A stretch of 64,000 nucleotides of DNA from contig JAPFFF010000019.1 in assembly GCA_039105265.1 (NCBI GenBank), positions 62,001-126,000 on the forward strand. Direction: 5' to 3'. Source of the DNA: Tritrichomonas musculus. Its lineage: Eukaryota; Parabasalia; Tritrichomonadida; Tritrichomonadidae. Positions 11,503 to 21,410 of this stretch are shown piece after piece. Position numbers and translations under genes: made by a program. The notes under the pieces are model-generated. The model worked only from the letters and a program-made list of their open reading frames with translations, made no database searches and was not told the origin of the DNA. Numbering within the stretch: the stretch's first letter is position 1; every line of letters begins with the position of its first letter.

Positions 11503-12825
11503 ATGTCGGAGCAATTGAATAATGAAGACATAATTTCTCAAAATCCTGCATCAAATACTGTATCAGATGATTATTCTCACCAATCTTTAGAAGAATCACA
11601 AATAGATTCAAATTCATTTAATAATAATTTAAATACAACTACTTTTAATTCGCCTCAATCACCTAATCAAACTGAAAATGCCGATAATAATAATTTAATC
11701 ATTCAAGATAGCTCTCAAGCCAACAGCAACAATAATAATAATAATAATGAAAATGGGAGATCCAAAGAGATTTTAAACTCATCATCTTCTCTATTCGAAT
11801 TTCCTACAGATTTAAAGCCATCGGAAAAAAAGGAAGACCTTTCATTCTTTGGTGGATTTCTTGATCAAACAACCAACAATTCGTCAAACCATGAAAAAAA
11901 TGATTCAAATAACAAGTTAAACGGATTATTTAATGAAATTCAAGCAAAAGATGATACATCAAATAATACACCAGAAAATGAAAATACAAATCCTTCAAAA
12001 TTTTCTTTTCCAGCGTCTGATTATGAAAAGGGGAAAAAAGAAAATGAAGGATTTAATTTCTTTGGTGGCTTCACCGATCAAACACAAGAAAACAATTCAA
12101 TTAATACAGATCATTCAGAGGTTTCTAACGGAGCTAAAGAAAATCCATATCCGACAATTTCATCAACACAAGAGCAGCCAAATGATGTATTTAAAGAGCA
12201 AAATTCTGATGCATCAAATATGTTTACTTTTTCCGATTCGTCTAAAGAAATATCAAAGCAAGAACAAACAAATAACGATCTGGAAGAACAAAATACTTTA
12301 AAAGAAGATGAAAAGAAAGAAGAAAGAGTAGATAGCGATTTTGGCGATTTTAAATTCAGTGGCTATGATTCATCCAATCCTAATTCAAGCGGATTTGGAT
12401 TTGATTTTAACAGCGGAATAGTTTCAAGTGATGGGAATAACAGCTCATTCTCTTTCAACTTTGATTTTTCGGAAAACAAAAACGACCAAAATGTTAATTT
12501 TGATCATAAAAATTCATCTAATGATTTTACATTTGTATCAAACCATCCAATAGTTCCACAATCAGATGATAAACTGAGTTCTTCAAATGAAGAAAAGAAA
12601 TCATCGAATTTTACGTTTGATCCTTTCAATTCAAAATTATCATCTTCAAGTAATGAGCTTGATTCATCATCCAGTAAAATCAAAGAATTTGCTGAGGCAT
12701 TAAATTCACCTGTTTTTGAAGAAGGCTCAAACGAATCTTTTAAATCTTTCTTCAACAAAAAAGATATAGGCGACTCACTTGAAGCAGCATATAATTTGCT
12801 TTTTTCAGATCTTTCAAGCAATTAA
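11503..12825 (+). CDS. FxF-repeat protein with C-terminal AAYxLL module (large paralogue)
   Basis: A 440-residue, mostly disordered protein rich in Asn, Ser, Glu and Asp. Against that background, Phe-x-Phe motifs recur: FEFP at 98-101, FSFP at 167-170, FTF at 241, FGFDF at 298, FSFNFDF at 316, FTF at 342 and FTFDPF at 370, plus two FFGGF(L/T)DQT blocks at 115 and 186. The last ~45 residues (391-435) look folded: a helix with KEFAEALNSPVFE, then SFKSFF, then DSLEAAYNLLF. The same motif style and C-terminal module occur in the 161-residue protein at 34325-34810. FxFP is known elsewhere as a MAP-kinase (ERK) docking motif, and FxF runs can bind transport or sorting partners; neither role is shown here. 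I do not recognise the family. Confidence 0.85.
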   Translation: MSEQLNNEDIISQNPASNTVSDDYSHQSLEESQIDSNSFNNNLNTTTFNSPQSPNQTENADNNNLIIQDSSQANSNNNNNNNENGRSKEILNSSSSLFEFPTDLKPSEKKEDLSFFGGFLDQTTNNSSNHEKNDSNNKLNGLFNEIQAKDDTSNNTPENENTNPSKFSFPASDYEKGKKENEGFNFFGGFTDQTQENNSINTDHSEVSNGAKENPYPTISSTQEQPNDVFKEQNSDASNMFTFSDSSKEISKQEQTNNDLEEQNTLKEDEKKEERVDSDFGDFKFSGYDSSNPNSSGFGFDFNSGIVSSDGNNSSFSFNFDFSENKNDQNVNFDHKNSSNDFTFVSNHPIVPQSDDKLSSSNEEKKSSNFTFDPFNSKLSSSSNELDSSSSKIKEFAEALNSPVFEEGSNESFKSFFNKKDIGDSLEAAYNLLFSDLSSN

Positions 12826-13323
12826 AAGAAGATAAATGACATTATTATTTGATTTGGAAACAATACTAAATCTAGATAAAGATGCTTAAAATTATTTGAA
12901 TGAATACCATATATCTAATATTATGTTAATAAACTAATATATTAATAATAATATTATTATTACCAATATTTATTAATCAATAGACATATTTGCTATTTTT
13001 TTTTTTTTTTACTTAGTTTTATAATTTGTTCTATTTACTAATGAATATCAGTGAATACAAAATATAATATTAACTTAAAGCTTATGGTCATATATCATTC
13101 ATTAAAAGCTTTAATTCATATTTTGGAAACAATTTAAATAAATAATAATAAAAAAAAATCGCAATGCTGAAATTATCTTATAAAAACAATTTTTACAAAC
13201 AATTAAACTAAAATAAAGATACCAACGTGAATATAGAATATACATATTCATATGCAAAAATCAGAAATAGAAATGAAGGCAAATAACAGAACTAAACTTA
13301 TTATTAATAACTCATCATTTCTA
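12826..13323. other. convergent intergenic gap with T tract
   Basis: AT-rich gap between two convergent genes. It holds a 15-T run at 12996-13010 and nothing else recognisable. Confidence 0.6.
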
Positions 13324-16300
13324 TCAACTTTCTTTTTCTTCTTCCTCTTCGGCAAATTCAACTTTAATTTCTTTGTTAAAGAGGTAAGAGCTTCTCTTTT
13401 TCTTTGAAGAAGGTGCACGAAATTCAATTAAATTTTTATTTGATGAAGGAGCTTCTTCGTTATTCAAACTATTAAATACTTTTGCATTCAAGAATTTACA
13501 TTTAGCAAAATTTACTGGTTTTAATAATTTATTTCCATCGATGCATAAGGATGTATTTTCTCCTTCATTATTGACTTCTTTTCCTGAATTTATTTTATCT
13601 GTATCATTGTTTATTTTGGGAATAACCTTAATATTAGCGTTGTTTTCATCATCATCTTTATTGTCATTAGAATTTTCATCACTTCTATAGAAGAAATCAA
13701 AATTGCTATTGTCACTACTTACTTCATTATCATTGTTATTTTTATCATTGATTTTATTTTCATTGTTATCCATACTTTTGTCACTTTTATAGATGAAATC
13801 ATTACTGCTATTATCAGCATTTATTTCATTCTCAATGTTATTGTTACTTCTATCGCTGATCTCATTTTCGTTGTTATTGCTACTTTTATCGCTTCTATAG
13901 ATAAAATCATTATTGATAACATCACTATCAATTTTATTATCATTGTTACTTTTATCGCTGATTTTATTTTCATTGGTATTATTGCTCTTATCACTAATTT
14001 CGTTTTCATTATTATTGCTACTCTTATCACTACTATAGGTGAAATCGTTACTGCTAATACCACTACTTATTTCATTTTCGTTGCTATTTTTACTTTTATC
14101 ACTGATTTTATTTTCATTATTATTATTGCTCTTATCACTGTTTTCATTTTCATTGCTATTGCTATTTTTATCACTCCCATAGGTGAAATCGTTACTGCTA
14201 ATTCCACTACTTATTTCATTAGTATTATTACTGTTAACTTTTGTACTAATTACATTTTCACTGCTATTGCTATTTTTATTACTGATTTCATTTTTTAGAT
14301 TTGTGTTATTTTTATCACTATTTTCACCTTCTATTTCATTGAGATTTTTAACAATCACATTATTTTCGTTTTGATTCTTAATTTCGATGTTGGACTCATC
14401 TTCATTGCTATTTTTATTAATTATATCATTTTCGTTTTGATTTTTAATTTCGATGTTGGGCTCATCTTCATTGTTATTTTTTTCATTTACATTATTTTTA
14501 TCACTGCCTCCATTTTCGCTACCATTGAGCTTTTTGTCATTTTCATTTTCGTCATTGATATTAAATATTTCATTATTAATTTCATTTTTATCACTGATAT
14601 CATTATCATTTATGATATTATTTTTAATACTTATTTTATTTTCATTATTAATTTCATCACTAGCTTCATTTACGTTTATATTCTTAATTTGATCATTAGC
14701 CTCATTTTCACAGCTTTTTCTATTGATTTCATTTTCGTTATTAAATTTAATGTTGCTTGAATTAGAGTTATTATCAATATTATTTGCATTGACAGAAGCA
14801 AATTCATCAATATTCCCAGTATCTTGCTTACTTTCATTGCTATATTTATCATCGAGGATGCTTTTCATATTATTATTGTTGTCGTTATTTGTATATTGAT
14901 AATTATTATCATTTATAACATCATTTGACTTTGAATTTTCGTTATCTTGATAACCGGATGAACTGCTCATCGAGTGAAGTCCGCTCTTATCCATATCATC
15001 TTCATTTTTATTTTCATTATTGATATCATTCTCATCTACTGTTCCAATCATTTGGCTAACTTCACCATATCTAGGATCAGAAGTAGTGAAAACATAAGAA
15101 TCACCATTATTATCATGATGGTGATGTTTTCTATGACTTCTTCTATGATGATGAAATCTAATTTTGGGAGGTTCTTGTTCATTTTGGTCTAATTCCAAGT
15201 GAGGAGGTATTTTAATTATTTCTCGTTCTACCAGATATTGAATATTTTGTTCCATAATAGCTTTTGCCTTAGCATTTTCTTTTTCATCATTAAATAAACG
15301 TGGGTTTACATTTGGAAGAACTTTTATCTTTTTAATAGAGTTGCTATCATTGTTATTTTCTTTAACATTTTTCTTCTTCTTTTCCAATTTCATAATCTTT
15401 TCGTTTTCTTCATACTCTCTAAGCTTTCTTTCTCTTTCTCTTAGGAGATTTGCCTTTCGATTTCTGCTCTCTTCTCTCCTTCTTTCTTGGGCCTGGATTT
15501 CTCTTCTTTTATTTTCAATTATGATTTTGACTTGATTTTTTTGATAATCATATTTTTCTTTTTGAACAATAATTTCTGACTCTTTTTTAGAACGTGTATA
15601 TTGAATAATTTCCAGCTTCTTTTTTAGCTTGCCAATTCCTGACTTGGAAGCAACTAAAGCAGGCCTTTTATTGAGAAGTGATTGGTGAAAATTTATATTC
15701 TCTTTTTCTTCTTGACGAAGCAAAAGCAAAAGATTGCTAAGTTCAGCAATCTTCTCCTCATTTTCTAGAATTTGATGTTTTAATTTTGAGTTTTGAATTT
15801 TTTCTAAGTTTTTCTTTTGAAAAAATAATTCGGCGTTAACATTTGATACTTCTTCTTCATATTGAAGGATAATTTTACTCTCATCTTCAATGTCATTCAT
15901 TAAATGATTTTTTGAATAATCTGAATATTGAGTTCTGACACGCTGATGAATTTGGTTCAACTCGTCTGATAAAAGAGTCAACTCAGTAATTTGAGAAGAT
16001 AAATCAGTTCTAATATTTTTCTTAGCTTTTTTTTGATTTGAGTTTTTATGAAATGTTTCTGTGAAGTTTGATTCCATTTTTATTAAAAAGCGAATTTCAT
16101 CACGCATTGGTTGAACTTCTTTTCTTAAAACATTAATATCTTCGATAAGATGCGATGCGACGTCAGTTAAATATAATTGACTGTGAAGTTCATCTTTGGT
16201 TAATTCAGCTGCTGTTGGTGGACGAAAAGACACACGATTTTCTGCTATCCCACGAGAACGAGATCGTGGTGCAGATACATTTTGATTTTTTAAAGGAGGG

Positions 16301-16335
16301 TTAGGCTGATTAACTATATACAAGTTTTCATCCAT
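13324..16335 (-). CDS. coiled-coil protein with Asn/Asp/Ser/Glu-rich repeat tail
   Basis: This 1003-residue protein starts at the ATG at 16335. Residues ~45-335 are a coiled coil, with heptad-like stretches and a basic segment (about 280-325) dense in Arg, Glu and Lys. A His-rich patch (HHHRRSHRKHHHH) lies near 391-406 and could bind metal. Most of the C-terminal half is Asn/Glu/Ser/Asp low complexity. It includes a degenerate array (about 705-885) of 46-48-residue units marked by (S/N)NDF(T/I)Y.SDK, and before it a 22-residue unit with IEIKNQNEN repeated twice. The last ~60 residues are more ordered, with Lys-rich and Glu-rich ends. No enzyme domain is seen. It may be a cytoskeletal or scaffold protein; that is inferred from the coiled coil alone. 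Confidence 0.85.
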   Translation of the reverse strand: MDENLYIVNQPNPPLKNQNVSAPRSRSRGIAENRVSFRPPTAAELTKDELHSQLYLTDVASHLIEDINVLRKEVQPMRDEIRFLIKMESNFTETFHKNSNQKKAKKNIRTDLSSQITELTLLSDELNQIHQRVRTQYSDYSKNHLMNDIEDESKIILQYEEEVSNVNAELFFQKKNLEKIQNSKLKHQILENEEKIAELSNLLLLLRQEEKENINFHQSLLNKRPALVASKSGIGKLKKKLEIIQYTRSKKESEIIVQKEKYDYQKNQVKIIIENKRREIQAQERRREESRNRKANLLRERERKLREYEENEKIMKLEKKKKNVKENNNDSNSIKKIKVLPNVNPRLFNDEKENAKAKAIMEQNIQYLVEREIIKIPPHLELDQNEQEPPKIRFHHHRRSHRKHHHHDNNGDSYVFTTSDPRYGEVSQMIGTVDENDINNENKNEDDMDKSGLHSMSSSSGYQDNENSKSNDVINDNNYQYTNNDNNNNMKSILDDKYSNESKQDTGNIDEFASVNANNIDNNSNSSNIKFNNENEINRKSCENEANDQIKNINVNEASDEINNENKISIKNNIINDNDISDKNEINNEIFNINDENENDKKLNGSENGGSDKNNVNEKNNNEDEPNIEIKNQNENDIINKNSNEDESNIEIKNQNENNVIVKNLNEIEGENSDKNNTNLKNEISNKNSNSSENVISTKVNSNNTNEISSGISSNDFTYGSDKNSNSNENENSDKSNNNNENKISDKSKNSNENEISSGISSNDFTYSSDKSSNNNENEISDKSNNTNENKISDKSNNDNKIDSDVINNDFIYRSDKSSNNNENEISDRSNNNIENEINADNSSNDFIYKSDKSMDNNENKINDKNNNDNEVSSDNSNFDFFYRSDENSNDNKDDDENNANIKVIPKINNDTDKINSGKEVNNEGENTSLCIDGNKLLKPVNFAKCKFLNAKVFNSLNNEEAPSSNKNLIEFRAPSSKKKRSSYLFNKEIKVEFAEEEEEKES
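13680..14215 (-). repeat. coding minisatellite, about 140-bp units
   Basis: Within the coiled-coil gene, a tandem array encodes the repeated (S/N)NDF(T/I)Y.SDK box. Box positions fall near 13681, 13776, 13892, 14030 and 14172. The two units at the high-coordinate end are nearly identical in DNA, which suggests recent copying; the others have diverged or shortened. Confidence 0.7.
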
Positions 16336-16625
16336 AAATAAACGTAACCTATTAATTTTATAAATTAGTCGTTATTAATATAATATTCAAATCATATTTG
16401 GTTGCATAAATAAATTAACTCAAAATAAAATCTTGAACTAAAAAATTAACAAAACATACCAGATATATATTTTTCATTCGTCAATCAGGAATACTTTCTT
16501 TTTTTCATATCTGAGTTTAATATTCATTGTCTGCATTCATTAGTTTTCAAAATCAAATTGATGTATAACTTTTTGAAAATATAATTATTCATATCATAGT
16601 CAAGGATATTTATTAGAATAAAACA
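16336..16625. promoter_or_regulatory. shared divergent promoter region
   Basis: The 290-bp gap between two divergent start codons must hold both promoters. On the minus-strand side GGTTACGTT lies at 16341-16349, next to the ATG at 16335. On the plus-strand side TCATA occurs twice about 40 bp before the ATG at 16626. No further motif is clear. Confidence 0.4.
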
Positions 16626-19052
16626 ATGTATGTAAAAGGTACTAATCAATTTAACGAGCTTTATGTAGAATATTTTCAAAAAGGTCAAGAAAATCATATT
16701 GAATCACCAGTTGAAAGCAAGCTTGATACAAATGATCTAAGTTCTTATTCAACATATTCCAATCATTCTGTATGGGTTTATAAAAATGGCGATGCATATG
16801 GAATTGGTGATAATACTGATTTAATTATCGATCCACGCTCTAAAGATAAAAAATGGTCAAAACCTTTTTTGATTAAATTTATTTCTAAAAATTTTATTAA
16901 TGAAAAAATCATTTCAGCTGTTTGTGGTAGCACGTACACATTATACTTGACAGATGGATTTGATCGAGATACTAGATCTCCTGTTAAGGTAGTTCATTTT
17001 GTTGATTCATATTTTAGTCAATCCCCCAACAGTTTTTATTTTGATTCAAATGTATATATATTTGGAGGTAGTACATATGCAGGCATAATTACTGAATCAA
17101 ACGAACTTCATATAATAAAGGGTAATCCATGCAGAAAAAACGTCTTTAGTAAATACAAAATATGTGATGTAGCTTTATGCGATACATATACAATTGCAAT
17201 ATCCGAAGACAATTCAATTATGTCATTCCCTGCTGGCGATTCCGAATTTAAACTAACTAAATACAGGAAATTAAGTGATAAATGCAAAATACACACCATA
17301 TCTGGGACACATGATATTGCGGTAGCTATAGCAACAGAAATCAAAACTAATTGTTATTGTCTGGTTATTTTTCAATATCTTCCTGGATCCAAGCATCCAA
17401 CAAACATCACAATTAATATTAACGATTATTATGAGAATAAAATTATATTTAAATACGTTTCTTGCTCAAATAGCCAATTTTTATTATTAGCAACTAATGG
17501 AACAGTTTATTCAGCATCTGGGAGGATGGAAGAGTTGATAAAACCAAATACATATAAGAAAATCAAAAATATTTATTCTAAAGTGTCTTTTATTATTTCT
17601 GGACTCGATAAACAAGTGCTATTTACTACCGATATTGAAGACACTATGCCTAATTATCATATATCTGAAGAAATTGGATACGAAAATGAAGAAGAAGAGG
17701 AAGAAGTTAAAGAAGAAGAAGAATTCGTTGAAAGAGAAGACCAAAATCAAAAAAGACTTACATTAAGCGAAATACAACGAGTTTCTCAAGGAGAGCTTAT
17801 CTTTGTTAATCCAGAAGATATGAATAACATGTTTACGCCAAATCAACTATCTTCTTCTTCTTGTATCTCACGTATATTTAAAGTCCGTTTAAATACCAAT
17901 ATTGAAAGTGAAGCAAATATGATAGGGAAACAGCTTCTTGATACCTATGCAATGAAAATCTTCAATTATATTCATATTAAAGATTATCATAAATTTATAA
18001 TGAAAAATCAAAAATTCAATAACTCAAAATTGTATCATCCATTAATAGTTAAAATCCTTTTTTACAATTATGACCTTAAAAGCCTTCAAGATGAAAAACA
18101 AAGATATCTAAATATAGTGCACAATCAAAATAGCGAAAAAGACAATAACGACAACCAAAATAGCGAAGAAGACAATAATAACAACCAAAATAGCGAAAAA
18201 GACAATAACGACAACCAAAATAGCGAAAAAGATAATAATGAAATTCAAAACAACGAGAAAGAAGCAAAGGCTAAGATTGAAGATTTCCATAACTTTGATT
18301 TAAATATACGGTTGTTTTCAGAAAATAAGAAAAATATTTTCAACCAACCATTAGTCTTAATGCCTTATTTCCAAATCAACTTATATAATGCAATAACATC
18401 AGGCAAATACAGTCCTACAGATAAAGTTTTGTGGATTTCTGAAATTTTGACAACTGTAGCATATCTTCATGATAATAAAATTTATCACCAAAGACTAACA
18501 CCATGGAACATTTTGATTGGCAAATCAAATGATGCTTTCATTTCTGACATTTTTAATTCTGAATTTGTTGAAAGTGAACAAGAAGTACTTTTGAAAGATC
18601 CAAAAGCTCTCTGGTTCATTGATCCTGAAGTAATCAATAATGATATTGCCACTTATGAATTGAACGACGCTTTAAAGCGACGACATGATATTTATTCAAT
18701 TGGAAAACTTATTTATTTCATAATTTCTGGATCAATTGAAGATTTTTCAAACGCCAAAGCATTTGCTGATAGATCTATTCTGCAATATTCAAATAACAAT
18801 GATGTTGGAAAATCAGAAACTACTGAAAATCCAATCGAAAATATAGATTATCCATCTGATTTCCCAATGACAGCCAAAAACTTGATTAACTCATGCATCT
18901 CGTTTTCTAAAGAAGGACGTCCTTCTGCCGAAAATATCCTTGATCAACTAATTAATGAAATGAAATTCGAATTGATTCCTAATGTTAATTATAGAGTTAT
19001 TGAATATCGATTAAAAATAATCAATGAGATTATTCAAGATGGAAATAGTTAA
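16626..19052 (+). CDS. RCC1-like protein fused to a pseudokinase
   Basis: An 808-residue protein. The N-terminal ~340 residues resemble degenerate RCC1-type beta-propeller blades, with repeated short blocks such as YGIGDNTD, VCGSTYTLYLTDG and VALCDTYTIAISEDN. Residues 345-385 are acidic. A kinase-like domain follows (about 410-790), split by a 10-residue QNSEKDNNDN tandem repeat at 501-540. The C-lobe is recognisable, but the catalytic residues are gone: the HRD motif reads HQR at 621-623, so the catalytic Asp is lost, and the DFG position reads DIF at 641-643. It should therefore be a pseudokinase, with the propeller probably giving protein binding. The combination is familiar as a TKL-type architecture in trichomonads, but the partner is unknown. 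It is transcribed divergently from the coiled-coil gene, 290 bp away. Confidence 0.85.
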   Translation: MYVKGTNQFNELYVEYFQKGQENHIESPVESKLDTNDLSSYSTYSNHSVWVYKNGDAYGIGDNTDLIIDPRSKDKKWSKPFLIKFISKNFINEKIISAVCGSTYTLYLTDGFDRDTRSPVKVVHFVDSYFSQSPNSFYFDSNVYIFGGSTYAGIITESNELHIIKGNPCRKNVFSKYKICDVALCDTYTIAISEDNSIMSFPAGDSEFKLTKYRKLSDKCKIHTISGTHDIAVAIATEIKTNCYCLVIFQYLPGSKHPTNITININDYYENKIIFKYVSCSNSQFLLLATNGTVYSASGRMEELIKPNTYKKIKNIYSKVSFIISGLDKQVLFTTDIEDTMPNYHISEEIGYENEEEEEEVKEEEEFVEREDQNQKRLTLSEIQRVSQGELIFVNPEDMNNMFTPNQLSSSSCISRIFKVRLNTNIESEANMIGKQLLDTYAMKIFNYIHIKDYHKFIMKNQKFNNSKLYHPLIVKILFYNYDLKSLQDEKQRYLNIVHNQNSEKDNNDNQNSEEDNNNNQNSEKDNNDNQNSEKDNNEIQNNEKEAKAKIEDFHNFDLNIRLFSENKKNIFNQPLVLMPYFQINLYNAITSGKYSPTDKVLWISEILTTVAYLHDNKIYHQRLTPWNILIGKSNDAFISDIFNSEFVESEQEVLLKDPKALWFIDPEVINNDIATYELNDALKRRHDIYSIGKLIYFIISGSIEDFSNAKAFADRSILQYSNNNDVGKSETTENPIENIDYPSDFPMTAKNLINSCISFSKEGRPSAENILDQLINEMKFELIPNVNYRVIEYRLKIINEIIQDGNS
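18126..18260 (+). repeat. 30-bp coding tandem repeat, 4.5 copies
   Basis: In-frame 30-bp units begin at 18126, 18156, 18186 and 18216, with a partial unit to 18260. They encode QNSEKDNNDN and close variants. Units 1 and 3 are the same in sequence, which shows recent expansion inside the kinase-like domain. Confidence 0.9.
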
Positions 19053-20141
19053 ATAAAAAATATGAATGCTGACTAATTTGTAATTTGTACCAAAAATAAA
19101 TATAAAAAAAATTTGAAAAAAATTGAATACATTTAAAACTTTTTAAATGTTACTGATGGTTTGAAAAAAAGTTTCCCAATAATTTTTGGTGGGAGGATGG
19201 GAATCGAACCTGCGACCTTTGGTATAAGTTTTATTACTAAAAATACTTTACCCAAAACGATCAAAAATCTATCAAAAAAAATGTAAACATTATAAAAAGT
19301 TAAACTTTTATTCACTTTTTCTGAAATAAAAAATACTTTACCCAATTATTGGACTAGCTATAAGAAAAGCTATGAGATTAAAGTTGATAATACGATAATG
19401 AACAGCAATGTGCGTACATCAAGTATATGCATTTGTTTGTTTCATATGCATTTGCGTGTGTAAGAATTCTAATATTATTATTAATAATTGAAATGTTGTA
19501 AGTTTAAAGCTGAATTCATTAAACCAATGACCATAATTCGTAATAATATAATGCTTTTTATCTGATTTGGAGAAAAATTTCTTGATATGCAGTTATATAA
19601 AAATGTAGTAAACAATAGAAATAGCTGTATGAGAACGAGAAATACTTCTATACCATTATCCAACGTTGAATAATGCGATTAAACCACTTGATGAACGCGA
19701 AATCTTAGAAGTAGGTTGTAATTTTAGAGAATGGTTTTTCAATTTTTAACGAATCTTAAGAAAATTTTTATTTTTTAAAAGCATTGATATTGGAATAAGA
19801 ATAAAATAAAAAAGAAATACAATAGTTAAAATATTTTATTATATTAATTAATAATATAAATATGAATTGAAATTGATATATATTGGTTTATTTATTAAAA
19901 AAAATATATTTCATAACCTCAAAATTTTTCTTTGAATTTTTCAATGCAATGAGTAAAAATTGAAAAGATTATTTATGACCTAAATTTACAATTATTTTAT
20001 TATTTGTAAAATATATTACATTATCTCTTATTTATTTATGTATAATATTTTTATATTTTTATAATTATTATATATGTAGAAAAATTTTCTAAATTTTATA
20101 AAAAAAAAAAAAATTCGGATTTAAAAAAAACGTTTTTTTGG
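19053..20141. other. intergenic, no gene seen
   Basis: Mostly AT-rich. AAATACTTTACCCAA occurs twice about 90 bp apart (near 19239 and 19329). Beside the first copy, 19192-19228 reads on the minus strand like the 3' half of a tRNA, with a TTCGATT loop, but its T-stem does not pair and there is no 5' half. Confidence 0.45.
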
Positions 20142-20683
20142 GTAATTTTCTAGGCTTTTGTATCCAGTGAACTGAGTGTCCATTTTCGACTTTTTGTAAA
20201 AAGCTGTCACTTTTTGTGGACATAAAACTGCTTATTTATTTAGTATTTTATTCAAAGATTTGTGTTGAAGTATCCAAAAAAATTTTTATTGGATACTTTA
20301 TTTTTACTTTAATAAACTCATTAATATGAGAAAAAAAGCAATAATAAAGTCTTTAACACCTACTATTCTTAATTTTTCAAAAACCTCTCAAATATGAATT
20401 ATAAACTTTTCAAATTCACTAAGAATGATTTTGACCAAGAAGATCAACATTTGAAATAAAAAATAAAATTCAATGTAAATTTGGAGCGATATAATTGGTC
20501 AAACGAAATATACATTCAAAATAATCAATGAAAATTGAAAGGTGTATCCAAGATTGAATTAAAGTGTCCATTTTGGCTATTTTGGATACTCAAATTCTCT
20601 CAAAAAATGACGAACAAAAATGAGTATCCATTGGATACTTTTTGAATACAAACTCGTTTGGACACAAAAGCCTAGGTAATTTT
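20142..20683. mobile_element. MITE with 8-bp target duplication (hAT-like)
   Basis: A 526-bp non-coding element (20150-20675) has terminal inverted repeats: CTAGGCTTTTGTATCCA at the left end and its near-perfect reverse complement at the right (TGGACACAAAAGCCTAG). It is flanked by GTAATTTT at 20142-20149 and again at 20676-20683, a perfect 8-bp duplication (9 bp is possible because one G is ambiguous). Eight-base duplications suggest the hAT superfamily. Inside, GTATCCA, GTGTCCA and TGGATAC recur many times on both strands, like the subterminal transposase-binding motifs of hAT elements. It encodes no protein and would need a transposase from elsewhere. Confidence 0.82.
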
Positions 20684-20705
20684 TTTCTGGACAATCAGTA
20701 TAAAT

Positions 20706-21170
20706 TACCCTCCTCTCCCAACAATTCGTAACTTTTTTGAATACTTTTCAGAATTTGTTGATTTTTTAAAACGATAATATAAGAAAATCAGATGAAAATA
20801 TGAATATATGTATACTTTAATTAAAGCTTACTTCCAAAGCAGTTTCAAAAAATCCATATTATTTTAGAATTGCTAAAAGAAAAATAATATTATATTTTTT
20901 TCCAATCCATTTTTTTGGAAAAAAAAGTTTATGAATTTTGTAGGATTAAGCATAAATATTAATACTATTCATTTATTGGCCACATTCCATACGTTAAAAA
21001 AAATATCTATTTTTTATTTTCTTTGTTTTTGAAAATAAAAATATATATTTATATTAATATTTTATATAACTGAATTTAATTAATATAAAATTATTTTTAA
21101 AAATTGTTTATTTATGGAGATATAAAAAAAATCACTCAAAAAAATTACGAAATGTAGGGAGAGGAGGGTA
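20706..21170. mobile_element. MITE with TA target duplication (Tc1/mariner-like)
   Basis: A 461-bp non-coding element (20708-21168) lies between TA dinucleotides (20706-20707 and 21169-21170). Its ends are perfect 12-bp inverted repeats, CCCTCCTCTCCC and GGGAGAGGAGGG. Similarity between the two ends continues for about 40 bp, with matching CGTAA and TTTTTTGA blocks. The TA flanks suggest a Tc1/mariner-type element, a superfamily known in trichomonads. It has no ORF. The GC-rich ends contrast sharply with the interior. Confidence 0.8.
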
Positions 21171-21410
21171 TAACTGAAGTCGAAAAACCAAATTGATTTC
21201 GGCTTAATAAGGGGAAAGTAATATAAACATGAAATCTAACATTAAATACATTCAATAAAAGTTTGGTAAATTAAATATCTAAAAATAATGTAGTTTTATG
21301 AATTTCACCTTTATTTCTAAAACATTTAAAATTTCTAAATTTGATTTCAAAATTTCTTAAGATAACGATCAATAAGGTCAAATACGAAACATATCTAACT
21401 AAAGTGTATT

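Noticed and set aside
14183-14760. Plus-strand hydrophobic ORFs
   Set aside because: Antisense shadows of the Asn/Glu/Ser-rich repeat protein; the hydrophobic look comes from reading AAT/GAA-rich codons backwards.
19192-19228. tRNA-like 3' half on the minus strand, with a TTCGATT loop and a CCTCCCACCA-like end
   Set aside because: Only two of five T-stem pairs are Watson-Crick, and no matching 5' acceptor or D-arm lies upstream. At most it is a tRNA-derived relic; not called as a gene.
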